Source of the DNA: Betaproteobacteria bacterium HGW-Betaproteobacteria-16
GTDB taxonomy: Bacteria; Pseudomonadota; Gammaproteobacteria; Burkholderiales; Burkholderiaceae_C
Length of the DNA stretch: 64,000 nt
Direction: 5' to 3'
Assembly (NCBI GenBank): GCA_002840835.1
Contig: PHCQ01000004.1
Span: 1 to 64,000 of the forward strand
This document shows positions 1 to 8,932 of the stretch, one piece after another (the stretch's first letter is position 1; every line of letters starts with the position of its first letter). The notes under the pieces are model-generated. The model saw nothing but the letters and a program-made list of their open reading frames with translations. It ran no database searches and had not been told where the DNA came from. A program made the translations under genes and the position numbers.

Positions 1-1740
1 AGGTTGATGACGCCGCGGTAGTTCATGTCGGCGTGGTACCAGTGGTTCATGGCCGCGCCGATGATCACCATGGACTTGCCATGTGTCTTGTCGGCGTTCT
101 CGGCAAACTGGCGCGCCACGGTGATGACCTGTTCACGCGGCACACCGGTGATGCTTTCCTGCCAGGCCGGGGTGTAGGCGGCGTTGTCGTCGAAGTTCTT
201 GGCGCCACTGCCCAGACCGCGGTCGATGCCGTACTGCGCCACCTGCAGATCGAACACGGTGGCCACCATGGCGTAGCGCTCGTCGCCGGCCTTGCCCAGG
301 CGCAAGCGCACCGCCGGCACCTTGGCGTGGTTGATGGTGCCGTTCTGCGCATTGGCGGTGAAGTGGGGTGTGACGTCGCCACCGAAGTAGGGGAAGCCGA
401 CGTCCACCACCTGGTGGGCCTGTTCGCCGTCTTCCATGACGGACAGTTTCAGTTTCACGTCGGTGTTGCCGCGTGCTTCCTTCGCTTCCAGGTTCCACTT
501 GCCCTCGTCTTCACGGCCGGCTTCACCCCAGCGGAAACCGATGGACCCGTTGGGCAGCACCGCCTTGCCCTCCGTGTCGAAAGCCACGGTCTTCCATTCG
601 GGGTTGCTCTTCTGGCCCAGCTGGCCATTGAAGTCGCTGGCGCGCAGGTAGCGGTCTGGCACCATGCTCACCGTGCCATCGGGCAGGGTGTGTTCCTTGA
701 GCATCACCAGCAGCGGCAGGTCGGTGTAGCGGCGGGCGTAGTCGTCAAAGTAGCTGCTTCTGGCCTTGCCGCCGTCCGGGAAGTAGAACTCCTTGAGCGC
801 CACGTGTCCCATGGCCATGGCGAGCGCCGCATCGGTGCCCTGCTTGGGGTGCATCCAGATGTCGGACAGCTTGGCCACTTCCGAATAATCGGGCGTGACC
901 GCCACGGTCTTCGCACCCTTGTAGCGCACCTCGGTGAAGAAGTGGGCGTCGGGCGTGCGGGTCTGGGGCACGTTGGAGCCCCAGGCGATGATGAAGCTGC
1001 TGTTGTACCAGTCGGCCGATTCGGGCACGTCGGTCTGCTCGCCCCACACCTGCGGGCTCGCGGGGGGCAGGTCGCAGTACCAGTCGTAGAAGCTCATGCA
1101 CACGCCGCCAATGAGCGACAGGTAGCGCGAACCGGCGGCGTAGCTCACCATGGACATGGCGGGAATGGGCGAGAAACCAATGATGCGGTCGGCGCCGTGC
1201 TGCTTGATGGTGTAGACGTTGGCCGCGGCGATGAGCTGGTTCACTTCGTCCCAGGTGCTACGCACGAAGCCGCCCATGCCGCGCACCTGCTGGTAGTCGC
1301 GCCTTGCGTTGTCGTCCTGCTGGATGAGGGCCCAGGCGTCCACGGGGCTCTTGCTCACCTTGAGTGCGGCGCGCCAGCGTTCCAGCAGGCGGCCGCGCAC
1401 CATGGGGTATTTCACGCGGTTGGCGGAATACAGGTACCAGCTGTAGGACGCCCCCCGCGCGCAGCCGCGCGGCTCGTGGTTGGGCATGTCCCAGCGGGTG
1501 CGGGGGTAGTCGGTCTGCTGGGTTTCCCAGGTGACGATGCCGCCCTTCACATAGATCTTCCAACTGCAGCTGCCGGTGCAGTTCACACCGTGCGTGCTGC
1601 GCACAATCTTGTCGTGCGCCCAGCGGTTGCGATAGCCGTCTTCCCAGGTGCGGTCTTCGTTGGTGGTGAGACCATGGTTGCCCGAGAAGGCTTCCTTGGG
1701 CAGGCTGAAGTGGGTCAATCGGTCCAGAAAGTGGCTCATG
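1..1740 (-). CDS. narG: Respiratory nitrate reductase alpha subunit, truncated by window edge
   Basis: Catalytic subunit of the membrane-bound quinol-nitrate reductase (nitrate to nitrite on the cytoplasmic side). Only the first 580 residues are present; the gene runs off the left edge, so a little under half of the usual ~1,240 residues is seen. The N-terminus MSHFLDRL is typical. FS0 iron-sulfur ligands are visible (His50, Cys54, Cys58 in HGVNCTGSC, and Cys93 in RGCARG), and the motif ESADWYN carries the Asp expected to bind molybdenum. The ATG has CCGGAG about eight bases upstream. It lies downstream of narK2, the usual narK1K2GHJI order, so narHJI should continue outside the window. The 282-bp gap to narK2 is unusually long and contains large inverted repeats. 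No internal stop or frameshift was seen. Confidence 0.97.
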
Positions 1741-1867
1741 GGTGGCTCCGGTTGGGGTGTGTTGTGTGGGTCATTTGTTGTTTATTCGGTTGTTGGTTCA
1801 GCGCGAGGTGCGGGCCTGCTTTTGCATGCCGGCTTTTGTAGAGGCCGAGGGCAGCGGAGCACACGGT

Positions 1868-1994
1868 TCCGTCCGTGTCCCCCGCCCACTGCGTTGGCGG
1901 ACTCAGGACGGCGTGGCGCTCCGCTCCGGTAGGTAAAGGAGGAGCCCGAAGGGCGGGGGACACGGACGGAGCGGAGTGCCACGCCGGCCTGAGT
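1868..1994. repeat. Two interleaved inverted repeats between narK2 and narG
   Basis: Arm A (1868-1887, core GTCCGTGTCCCCCGCCC) is the reverse complement of A' (1951-1970). Arm B (1901-1928, starting ACTCAGGACGGCGTGG) pairs with B' (1967-1994) at about 26 of 28 positions. The order is A-B-A'-B' and A' overlaps B' by four bases, so the two hairpins exclude each other. This is the leader side of narG in the presumed narK1K2G transcript. It could be an RNA switch, a processing or attenuation site setting carrier-to-enzyme ratios, or a decayed mobile repeat. Nothing in it looks like a gene. Confidence 0.7.
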
Positions 1995-2022
1995 CCCGAA
2001 GCAACCGTGGAGCGAAGTGACT

Positions 2023-3648
2023 TCATGGATTCTTGATCTCTGCGCCGGCACGGAGGTAGAACCACCAGTTCAGGACTAGGCACAAGGCGTAGAAGACGGC
2101 GAAGCCGTACATCGCATACTGCGGCGTACCCACCTTGATCTGTCCACCGATCACCACCGGTGCAACGAAGGCGCCGTAGGCGGCGACCGCGGAGGTCCAG
2201 CCCAGCACGGGGCCGGCTTGCGTGCGGTCGAAGATCACGCCGATGGTGCGGAAGGTCGAGCCGTTGCCGATGCCGCTGGCCGCGAACAGCAGCACGAACA
2301 GGCCGAGGAACATCGGGAAGTACTGTTCCGGAGTGGCCGACTGGTAGGCCAGCATCATCACGTAGCCGACGGTTGCCGAGGCACCGACCATCACCACCGA
2401 GACCACCTGCGTGACGATGGAGCCGCCCACCTTGTCGGAGATCCAGCCGCCGATCGGACGGATCGCGGCGCCAACGAACGGGCCGATCCAGGCATAGGTC
2501 AAGGCCGAAGGCGCATTCGGGTTCTTCAGCGTGTGCTGCATCACACCGGCGGCATCGACCACGTGGCTGAAGCCGAAGATCACCGTGATCGCCAGCGGCA
2601 GTGCCATCGAGAACCCGATGAAGGAGCCGAAGGTGACGATATACAAGATCGTCATCGCCCAGGTATGCTTGTTTCTAAAGATCGCGAACTGCTTGGTGAT
2701 GTTCTCCTTCATCGGTCCGAACGCGGCCACCTTCATCACGAGCAGCGTGGAGACGATGATCAGCAGGATCGCCACCCACATGTTCAGGACGCCCAGGCCG
2801 GTCGGCGCCGGCAGGTACAGGTAGAGACCGAGGCCAGCCGGAACGAACGACAGCGTGTACAGCCAGGTGATCTTCAGGAAGGAGGCGATCACGCCGGTCT
2901 CGGGCGACACGGTCTTGAGGTTGTTCATGCCGAACCAGCACAGGACGGACAGCGGCACCAGCGACAGCAGCCAGGCGAAGCCGGCGTTCTGTATGTAAGT
3001 GGGCGTGCCGGCCTGGATCTTTCCGAAGATCCAGCCGCTGTCCTTGACCAGCGTCATCGGCTCGCCGCCGAAGCTGCCGAACAGGCTCACCGTCATCACC
3101 AGCGGAATGACGATCTGCATCGTGGTCACGCCGAAGTTGCCCAGGCCCGCGTTCAGACCCAGCGCGGTGCCTTGCAGGCGCTTGGGGAAGAAGGTGCTGA
3201 TGTTGGACATCGAGCTGGCGAAGTTGCCGCCGCCGACGCCGCACCAGAGCGCCATCAGCTGGAACACCCACAACGGCGTGTTCTGGCTCTGCAGCGCGAG
3301 GCCGGTGCCGATCGCCGGTGCCAGCAGCATCGCCGTGGTCAGAAAGATGGTGTTGCGCCCGCCCGCCAGCCGGATCAGGAAGGACGCGGGGATGCGCATG
3401 GTGGCGCCGGCCAGACCGGCGATCGCGGTGAGGGTGAAGAGCTCGGCCTGCGTGAACGGAAAGCCCAGGTTGAGCATCTGCACGGTGATCATTCCCCACA
3501 TGCCCCAGACCGCGAAGCCGCACAGCAGCGCAGGCACCGAGATCCAGAGGTTGCGGTAGGCGATCTTCTTGCCGGTGCTTTCCCAGAACTGTTCGTCCTC
3601 GGGGCGCCAGTCCACGATGTCTGGCCCGACTTTGTTGGTGTTGTTCAT
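2023..3648 (-). CDS. narK2: Nitrate/nitrite transporter, NarK2/E. coli NarK type
   Basis: Major facilitator carrier of 541 residues with about twelve membrane segments, expected to exchange external nitrate for internal nitrite. The N-terminal WRPEDEQFW followed by RNLWISVPALL, and the signature regions GGGNFASSMSNIS and FFPKRLQGTALGLNAGLGN (about residues 135-170), are those of the NarK nitrate-signature family. It starts 22 bases after narK1 stops, and its own ribosome site is weak, so translation may depend on narK1. It is longer than narK1 (541 versus 422 residues), with extended loops in the second half. The second of two carriers ahead of narG, as in many denitrifiers. Confidence 0.95.
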   Translation of the reverse strand: MNNTNKVGPDIVDWRPEDEQFWESTGKKIAYRNLWISVPALLCGFAVWGMWGMITVQMLNLGFPFTQAELFTLTAIAGLAGATMRIPASFLIRLAGGRNTIFLTTAMLLAPAIGTGLALQSQNTPLWVFQLMALWCGVGGGNFASSMSNISTFFPKRLQGTALGLNAGLGNFGVTTMQIVIPLVMTVSLFGSFGGEPMTLVKDSGWIFGKIQAGTPTYIQNAGFAWLLSLVPLSVLCWFGMNNLKTVSPETGVIASFLKITWLYTLSFVPAGLGLYLYLPAPTGLGVLNMWVAILLIIVSTLLVMKVAAFGPMKENITKQFAIFRNKHTWAMTILYIVTFGSFIGFSMALPLAITVIFGFSHVVDAAGVMQHTLKNPNAPSALTYAWIGPFVGAAIRPIGGWISDKVGGSIVTQVVSVVMVGASATVGYVMMLAYQSATPEQYFPMFLGLFVLLFAASGIGNGSTFRTIGVIFDRTQAGPVLGWTSAVAAYGAFVAPVVIGGQIKVGTPQYAMYGFAVFYALCLVLNWWFYLRAGAEIKNP

Positions 3649-3670
3649 GATGGTTGACCAACGCGATGCG

Positions 3671-4939
3671 TCAGTTCTGAAGGGAAAAGGATTTGGCGTT
3701 GGCGCCCATGACTTCGGTCTTGCGCACCTCGGTCCAGTACATCCAGATGAGCGACACCCAGACCACGCCGTACATCAACATGAAGGCGCTGGAGCGGATG
3801 CCGGTGATGTCCATCAGCGCACCGAACATGATGGGCAGCACAAAACCGCCCAGGCCGCCGGCCAGGCCCACGATGCCGCTGATGGCGCCGATATTCTTGG
3901 GGTAGTCGTCGCTGATGTACTTGAAGACGCTGGCCTTGCCGAAGGCCCAGGCAATGCCCAGGATGAACATCAGGCCGGTGAACAGGTAGACGTTGAGGCC
4001 GATGTGAAAGGTCTTCGGGCCGTTGACCGTCATCACGGTGAAATCGGTCTGCGGATAGCTCAGCAAAAACAGGCAGATCCAGCTCACCCACATCACCCAC
4101 CAGGTGACCTTGTGGGCACCGAACTTGTCCGACATGACGCCACCAATGGCGCGCAGCACGCCGCCAGGCAAAGAGAAGCAGGCGGCCAGCAGTGCGGCCA
4201 CGCGGATGTCAAGGCCGAACTCGCCGACGTAGTACTGCACCATCCACAGGCTCAGCGCCACGTAGCCACCGAACACGATGCTGTAGTACTGGCAATACTT
4301 GAGCACCTTGGGATCTTTCAGCGCCTTGAGCTGGTCCATGAACGACACATTGCTCGGCACGAGGTGGTCGGGGTTGCTGTAGGTGAACAGCCAGAACAGC
4401 ACCACCGTGCCCAGCATGATGGCCGCGTACACCTGCGGCACCATGGTCCAGCCAAAGGCCACCAGCAGCACCGGCGCCACGAACTTGTTCACCGCCGCGC
4501 CCGAGTTGCCCGCGCCGTACACACCCATGGCCATGCCCTGGCGGTTCTTGGGGAACCAGCGCGCCACATACGGCGTACCGACAGAGAACGAGCCGCCGGC
4601 CAGGCCCACGAACAGGCCGATCACCAGAAAGTGCCAGTAGGCGGTGGCGTAGCTCATGAGCCAGATGGCCGGCACGGTGCTGACCATCAGCAGCGTCATC
4701 ACGATGCGCCCGCCAAAGCGGTCGGTCCAGATGCCCAGCGGCACCCGCACCAGCGAGCCGGTGAGCACCGGGGTGGCCATGAGCAGACCGAACTGGGTGG
4801 AGTTGAGGTCGAGGGCTTTCTTGATCGGGATGCCGATGACGCCGAACATCATCCAGACCATGAAGCACACGGTAAAAGCCAAGGTGCTGACGATCAGCAC
4901 CGACCACGCCTTTTTGGCGTTGTTCAAATCAGAGGCCAT
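3671..4939 (-). CDS. narK1: Nitrate/nitrite transporter, NarK1 type
   Basis: Major facilitator carrier of 422 residues beginning MASDLNNAKKAW. NarK1-type members are thought to import nitrate with protons, complementing NarK2-type exchange (family knowledge). The second membrane hairpin holds the conserved RVPLGIWTDRFGGR; GGSFSVGTPYVARWFPKNRQ and VYGAGNSGAAVN are the nitrate-signature regions. The ATG at 4939 was chosen over an upstream in-frame start at 4963 because AGGAGAA lies seven bases before it. First gene of the narK1-narK2-narG unit; the FNR-type box at 5099-5112 should drive it, leaving a leader of about 125 bases. Confidence 0.95.
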   Translation of the reverse strand: MASDLNNAKKAWSVLIVSTLAFTVCFMVWMMFGVIGIPIKKALDLNSTQFGLLMATPVLTGSLVRVPLGIWTDRFGGRIVMTLLMVSTVPAIWLMSYATAYWHFLVIGLFVGLAGGSFSVGTPYVARWFPKNRQGMAMGVYGAGNSGAAVNKFVAPVLLVAFGWTMVPQVYAAIMLGTVVLFWLFTYSNPDHLVPSNVSFMDQLKALKDPKVLKYCQYYSIVFGGYVALSLWMVQYYVGEFGLDIRVAALLAACFSLPGGVLRAIGGVMSDKFGAHKVTWWVMWVSWICLFLLSYPQTDFTVMTVNGPKTFHIGLNVYLFTGLMFILGIAWAFGKASVFKYISDDYPKNIGAISGIVGLAGGLGGFVLPIMFGALMDITGIRSSAFMLMYGVVWVSLIWMYWTEVRKTEVMGANAKSFSLQN

Positions 4940-5098
4940 GTGAGTTCTCCTGGGACATGGCATGACTGTCCGCTTTGCGTGCGGCGCTGCCTATCCGCCG
5001 AACAGGTGCGGCGCGGCGGCAGAAGAACGATGCTCGGGGCCGCAAAGGTGGGCGGCGCTGTCCGGAAGAACTATGCCGGGGCTCTGACGGCGCTGCGC

Positions 5099-5112
5099 TT
5101 GATCTGCGTCAA
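5099..5112 (-). promoter_or_regulatory. FNR/ANR box for narK1K2G
   Basis: TTGAT-CTGC-GTCAA, one mismatch from the FNR consensus TTGAT-N4-ATCAA. Read on the minus strand, a -10-like CATAGT occupies 5075-5070, which puts a start of transcription near 5064 and the box at about -41.5, the class II activator position. Expected to switch the nitrate genes on when oxygen falls. Confidence 0.8.
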
Positions 5113-5168
5113 GCGCCGGCGCGCGAACGCATGGTGCGGATCGGGGCCCAAAGGCCGATCTTGATGGC

Positions 5169-5498
5169 TCAGGGCTTCAGGACGATCGTGACCAGCACGC
5201 TCGCGTCTTCCACGCCCACCAGGGCGTGCGGCTCGCCGCCGCGCAGGAACAGCAGTTGTCCCGCCTGCAGACGCTGGGTGCCAGAGGGCGTTTCGAAATC
5301 GATCGACCCCTCCAGGCACTGCACGGTGATTTCGCCGAGCACGGTGTGCATGGGCATGGCACGCCCGGTGGGCAAGACCAGACGGATCACTTCAAGCTGC
5401 TCGGACTTGAACAACGCCACCGACTGGCTGCTCACTGCGTCGGCTCCGATGGGGAGCAGGTTGGCGATGTCGCCCGATTGCAGGTGGTTGAGTGCCAT
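5169..5498 (-). CDS. Small cupin-domain protein
   Basis: 109-residue single-domain cupin. The beta-barrel motifs are visible: MPMHTVLGEITVQCLEG with one candidate metal His, then GQLLFLRGGEPHALVGVEDAS with a second His. Cupins of this size bind a metal or small ligand, or act as sensors; no reaction can be assigned. The ATG has GGAG about eight bases upstream. It lies between the NarXL genes and the FNR box of narK1 on the same strand and may be cotranscribed with either group. A link to nitrate or NO metabolism is inferred only from position. Confidence 0.8.
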   Translation of the reverse strand: MALNHLQSGDIANLLPIGADAVSSQSVALFKSEQLEVIRLVLPTGRAMPMHTVLGEITVQCLEGSIDFETPSGTQRLQAGQLLFLRGGEPHALVGVEDASVLVTIVLKP

Positions 5499-5636
5499 GG
5501 TGGTCTCCTGGTTGGGGTTGCTTGCTGTGCCGTGATGTGTTGAAAAGGCCCGGTGCAGGCGGCGTGGGCAGCGGCTGCACGGTGAGGTTCATCCCGCACC
5601 CCGCCTAGCGGCAGACAGGTTGGTCAGGTCAGGACA

Positions 5637-6350
5637 TCAGGGTGGCATGCAGCGCGCGGCAAACACCGCGGCCTGGACGCGGGAGGTGAGGTTGAGCTTG
5701 CGAAGAATGTGCTGCACGTGGATCTTGACCGTGGTCTCGGCGATGTCGAGCTGGCGGGCGATGCCCTTGTTGCTGTCGCCCTTGGCGATCAGCATCAGGA
5801 TCTCGCGTTCCCGGGTGGAGAGCTGTGACAGTTCGTTCGATGGCGGTGAAGGAGGGGCTTCGACCGGCCTGCCTTCGCCTGGCAGGTCCCTCCTGGCGGT
5901 CGGATCACCCTCTGCAACCGGCGGGTGGGCGCGCAGGGCAGCGACCAGCTTGGTCGTCATCTCCGGGCTGACGACCGATTCGCCACCCAGCACCTTGACG
6001 ATGGCGTCGCACAGGTTTTCAGACTCCACGGTTTTGAGCAGGTAGCCGTCGGCGCCGGCCTTCAGGGCGGCCACCAGATCGGCTTCGTTTTCGCTCACGG
6101 TGAGCATCAGGATGCGGGTGCCGGGCGCTGCCCTGCGCAAGGCAGGGATGGCGTCGACGCCGCGCACGCCGGGCAGGTGGTTGTCGAGCAGGATCAGATC
6201 AGGGCGCTGGCGTTCGACGCAGCGCAGAGCTTCACCGATGTCACCAGCCTCGCAGGCCACATGGAAGCGCCCGTCCTGTGCCAACAGCGTGGTCAGGCCC
6301 CGGCGGAACAGGGAATGGTCGTCGACCACCAGCAGTTGGATGGTGTTCAT
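5637..6350 (-). CDS. narL: NarL-type response regulator
   Basis: Nitrate/nitrite response regulator of 237 residues. Receiver domain at about 1-125 with acidic pair Asp10-Asp11, phospho-acceptor Asp56 (ILLDNHLPG) and Lys in YLLKTVES. A proline-rich linker (about 135-168) is longer than in E. coli NarL. The C-terminal LuxR/NarL helix-turn-helix (about 170-235) reads LSTREREILMLIAKG. The ATG overlaps the stop of the sensor kinase gene by four bases, so the pair is translationally coupled. Target operators were not located with confidence. Confidence 0.92.
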   Translation of the reverse strand: MNTIQLLVVDDHSLFRRGLTTLLAQDGRFHVACEAGDIGEALRCVERQRPDLILLDNHLPGVRGVDAIPALRRAAPGTRILMLTVSENEADLVAALKAGADGYLLKTVESENLCDAIVKVLGGESVVSPEMTTKLVAALRAHPPVAEGDPTARRDLPGEGRPVEAPPSPPSNELSQLSTREREILMLIAKGDSNKGIARQLDIAETTVKIHVQHILRKLNLTSRVQAAVFAARCMPP

Positions 6351-8314
6351 GGATGCACTTCGGAAGGTTGGGAGGCCACCGCCGCGCTGGACGGCTCGGC
6401 CAGCTCAGGCAGTTCGCTCAGAGGTGAGTGACCGCTCTGCGCGGACACCGGATGGGCCGGCAGGGAGAGGCGCACGGCGGTGCCCTGCCCGGGCCGGGCG
6501 TCGATCTCCACGCGTGCGCCAATGAGCGCTGCGCGCTCGTTCATGATCTTCAGGCCGACATGGGTCTGCTCCAGGTGCGCGTCGGTGTCGAACCCGACCC
6601 CGTTGTCGCGCACCGCGAAGCGCCAGTGTGCGCCCTTGACCACGTCCACATCCACCTGGCTCGCTCCGGCGTGCTTGCGCACGTTCGACAGCGCTTCCTG
6701 CACCACGTGCAGTACCTGCACCTGCACGTCCGCCGCCAGCGGCAGGCCATGGCCGCTCACATGCAGGTGCGCCGGCAGGCCGGTCTGGTGCTGGAACTTC
6801 TGCAGGGTTTCCTGCAAGGCGGCCTCGATGTCGCCGGTGTTGGTGCGGGTGCGGAAATGCACCAGCAGTTCACGCACGTCGTTGATGCTTTCGCGCAGGC
6901 CGGCATCGAGTTCGTCCAGCGTGACCTGCACCTTGTCTGCCTGCCCTCTCTGGACCGCCGTGCGCAGCAACTGCGCCTGGATCTTGAGGAAGGCCAGCGC
7001 CTGGGCAATGGAGTCGTGCAGTTCGCGCGCCAGCAGGGTGCGCTCTTCCGCCACCGCCGCTTCGCGTTCCAGTGCCGCGGCACGCAGGCCTTCGAGCGCG
7101 CTGGCCAGGTGGCTGGCCAGTGCGTCCAGCAGCTCGGTCTCGGCCACGCCGAGCGTCACCGGACCCCGGAAAAACAGGTCGATCTCGCCGATGAGCCGCT
7201 GCTGCAGACGCACCGGCACACTCACCAGGCTCTCGAAACCGGCACGCTCGCAGTGGCGCATCACGGCGTTGTCTTCGCTGTGGATGGTGATCACGCGGGT
7301 GCGCGCGTCGGGTTGCAGGCTGCCGCAGGCACATACGCCGGCCAGCAGGTTGCGCTCTTCTTCCTGCATGTCCTGCGGGAAGCAGTCGGTGGCCAGCATG
7401 AGGTAGCGCTGGTTGGCCTCGTCCGACCATCGCACGGCCACTGCGTCGGCACGGACCACGGTGCGCACCCGCTTCGCGAAGCCGCGCGAGAGTTCTTCAA
7501 TGGTGTTGGCGCTGGCCAGGAAGGCGCTGACCTCGTACAGCGCTTCCAGGCGCGAGCGCTGCGCCTCGATGTGACGCGTCTTGGTTTCGACCTGGGCTTC
7601 CAGGTTGCCGTAGAGCGACTGCAAGGTGCCGGCCATGCGGTTGAAGCCCGCGGCCACCTGGCCGAATTCGTCGTTGGTGTCGACGTCGACGCGCACGGCA
7701 AAGTCGCCCGATTCGAGCCGTCGCTGGCCCTGGCGCAAGTTGGCCAGCGGATTGATCACGTACATGTAGCCGGTGTAGAGCATGACCACCGCCCCTGCCA
7801 CGGCCAGCGCCATCATCAGCAGCTGGAACAGGTTGAGGATGGCGGTGAAGCCCGACAGATGGTGTTCGATGGCCATCACCAGCCGGTCGATCGCCTGCAC
7901 AAAGCCGGTGGGTGGAGCCAGTGGCGGCGGGCCTATGTCGGTGGCGGGCGCGACCAGCTGTGCGCGCTGATCGGCCCAGAGCGATTCCACCACCGCGAAC
8001 TCGCGGTGCACGTCGGGGTCCCACGGCACAAACAGCGGCCGGCCCGCATCTCCCGTGCGCAGCAGCGCCAGGCTGCGATCAAATTCGGCGACCAGCTCGG
8101 CCACCTCTGCGGTCGGCGCTTGCGAGAGCGCCGCGCTGTGCAAACGCCAGGTCTGCATGCGCATGCGCCCGGCTTCGTTCACCGCAGCAGCACCGCCTTC
8201 CAGCTGCCAGGTCACCCACAGGGTGAGGCCGATGGACGCCAGCGCCACCACGAGCAGGCCCGCGCCAATGCGCACCAGCTTGGTGGAGAGCGACGCGGTG
8301 GAAGTCATCAGCAT
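6347..8314 (-). CDS. narX: NarX-type nitrate/nitrite sensor histidine kinase
   Basis: 655-residue membrane kinase that should sense nitrate or nitrite and phosphorylate the adjacent NarL. Layout: membrane segment at about 13-35; periplasmic ligand domain opening with the P-box NEAGRMRMQTWRL; second membrane segment at about 163-187; HAMP region (NPLANLRQGQRRLESGDF); a GAF-like central region rich in Cys (VCACGS, RHCERAG); then HisKA_3 with His433 in LARELHDSIAQ and an ATPase domain with DNGVGFD. Two in-frame ATG codons (8314, 8308) are possible; neither has a good ribosome site. The C-terminus is about 30 residues longer than the ATPase domain needs and is low in complexity. Confidence 0.92.
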   Translation of the reverse strand: MLMTSTASLSTKLVRIGAGLLVVALASIGLTLWVTWQLEGGAAAVNEAGRMRMQTWRLHSAALSQAPTAEVAELVAEFDRSLALLRTGDAGRPLFVPWDPDVHREFAVVESLWADQRAQLVAPATDIGPPPLAPPTGFVQAIDRLVMAIEHHLSGFTAILNLFQLLMMALAVAGAVVMLYTGYMYVINPLANLRQGQRRLESGDFAVRVDVDTNDEFGQVAAGFNRMAGTLQSLYGNLEAQVETKTRHIEAQRSRLEALYEVSAFLASANTIEELSRGFAKRVRTVVRADAVAVRWSDEANQRYLMLATDCFPQDMQEEERNLLAGVCACGSLQPDARTRVITIHSEDNAVMRHCERAGFESLVSVPVRLQQRLIGEIDLFFRGPVTLGVAETELLDALASHLASALEGLRAAALEREAAVAEERTLLARELHDSIAQALAFLKIQAQLLRTAVQRGQADKVQVTLDELDAGLRESINDVRELLVHFRTRTNTGDIEAALQETLQKFQHQTGLPAHLHVSGHGLPLAADVQVQVLHVVQEALSNVRKHAGASQVDVDVVKGAHWRFAVRDNGVGFDTDAHLEQTHVGLKIMNERAALIGARVEIDARPGQGTAVRLSLPAHPVSAQSGHSPLSELPELAEPSSAAVASQPSEVHP

Positions 8315-8340
8315 AGGGTATCGGAGATCTCGGAATGCGG

Positions 8341-8823
8341 CTATCGGTCAACTGGTCTTGAGGGTGGCAGGCCGGTGACCAAACGCACGCGTTGCCCCGC
8401 TGCGCCACGCCCCGCTTCGGGTGCCACCAGATCGGCCAGGGTCACGCCGTCGAGCACCGCCAGGTAGCTGGCCAGCGCGCTGTATAGCACACCCTTGAGG
8501 CGGCAATGCCCGTCGATGCGGCAGGTGCTGCTCCCCGGGTCAAAGCATTCCACCATGGTGAAATCGGTTTCGGCCTGTCGCACCACATCGCCCAGGCGAA
8601 CCTCTGCCGCCGGCCGCAGCAGGCGCAGACCACCGCCCCTGCCCCGGGTGGTCTCCAGCCAGCCCTGGTCGGACAGCGCGACCACGATCTTGGTGAGGTG
8701 ACTGCGCGAAATGCCGTGGGCTTCGGCAATCTCGCTGATGGTCACAGGCTGCTTCCGCGTGGCGTGCACGGCGCAGAACATCAGCACGCGCAGGCTGTAA
8801 TCGGTCCAGTGGGTCAGGTGCAT
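8341..8823 (-). CDS. nsrR: Rrf2-family regulator, NsrR-like nitric oxide sensor
   Basis: 160-residue Rrf2 protein. The winged helix-turn-helix occupies about 1-80 (WTDYSLRVLMFCAV, ISEIAEAHGISRSHLTK). Three cysteines in CFDPGSSTC and HCRLKG fit the iron-sulfur ligands of NsrR; spacings (seven and five residues between them) differ slightly from E. coli NsrR. NsrR-like proteins repress NO-defence genes until NO damages the cluster. The gene faces the RIC gene across 109 bases that contain an inverted repeat, which supports NsrR over other Rrf2 types such as IscR. CGGAGG lies before the ATG. Confidence 0.85.
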   Translation of the reverse strand: MHLTHWTDYSLRVLMFCAVHATRKQPVTISEIAEAHGISRSHLTKIVVALSDQGWLETTRGRGGGLRLLRPAAEVRLGDVVRQAETDFTMVECFDPGSSTCRIDGHCRLKGVLYSALASYLAVLDGVTLADLVAPEAGRGAAGQRVRLVTGLPPSRPVDR

Positions 8824-8868
8824 GGCGCATCCTCCGAAAGAACGATGGTCGTCTGGATGATAAAAATG

Positions 8869-8883
8869 TTCATATGCGATGAA
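8869..8883. promoter_or_regulatory. Inverted repeat in nsrR/RIC divergent promoter (candidate NsrR operator)
   Basis: TTCAT-ATGCG-ATGAA in an AT-rich island, with AAAAT before and TTTTA after. It resembles the A/T-rich inverted sites of NsrR, but half-sites are not a clean match to the E. coli consensus. A -10-like TAATAT follows at 8894-8899 toward the RIC gene, so a bound repressor would cover that promoter. Confidence 0.5.
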
Positions 8884-8932
8884 TTTTATGCGCTAATATA
8901 TTCCCTTCACATGAATCTTTAAGGAAGCTGCC

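Noticed and set aside
33..1841. Long plus-strand open frame opposite narG
   Set aside because: Antisense to a clear narG with conserved ligands; composition (His/Val/Gly-rich) is that of a reversed high-GC gene.
1736..2083. Minus-strand frames across the narK2-narG gap
   Set aside because: They are translations of the inverted repeats and overlap narG and narK2 ends; no conserved content.
2218..5164. Two long plus-strand frames opposite narK2 and narK1
   Set aside because: They mirror coding sequence with well-matched membrane carriers on the minus strand and show no protein motifs.
6428..8467. 679-codon plus-strand frame opposite narX
   Set aside because: Shadow of the kinase gene; Gln/His/Arg-rich with no motif or ribosome site.
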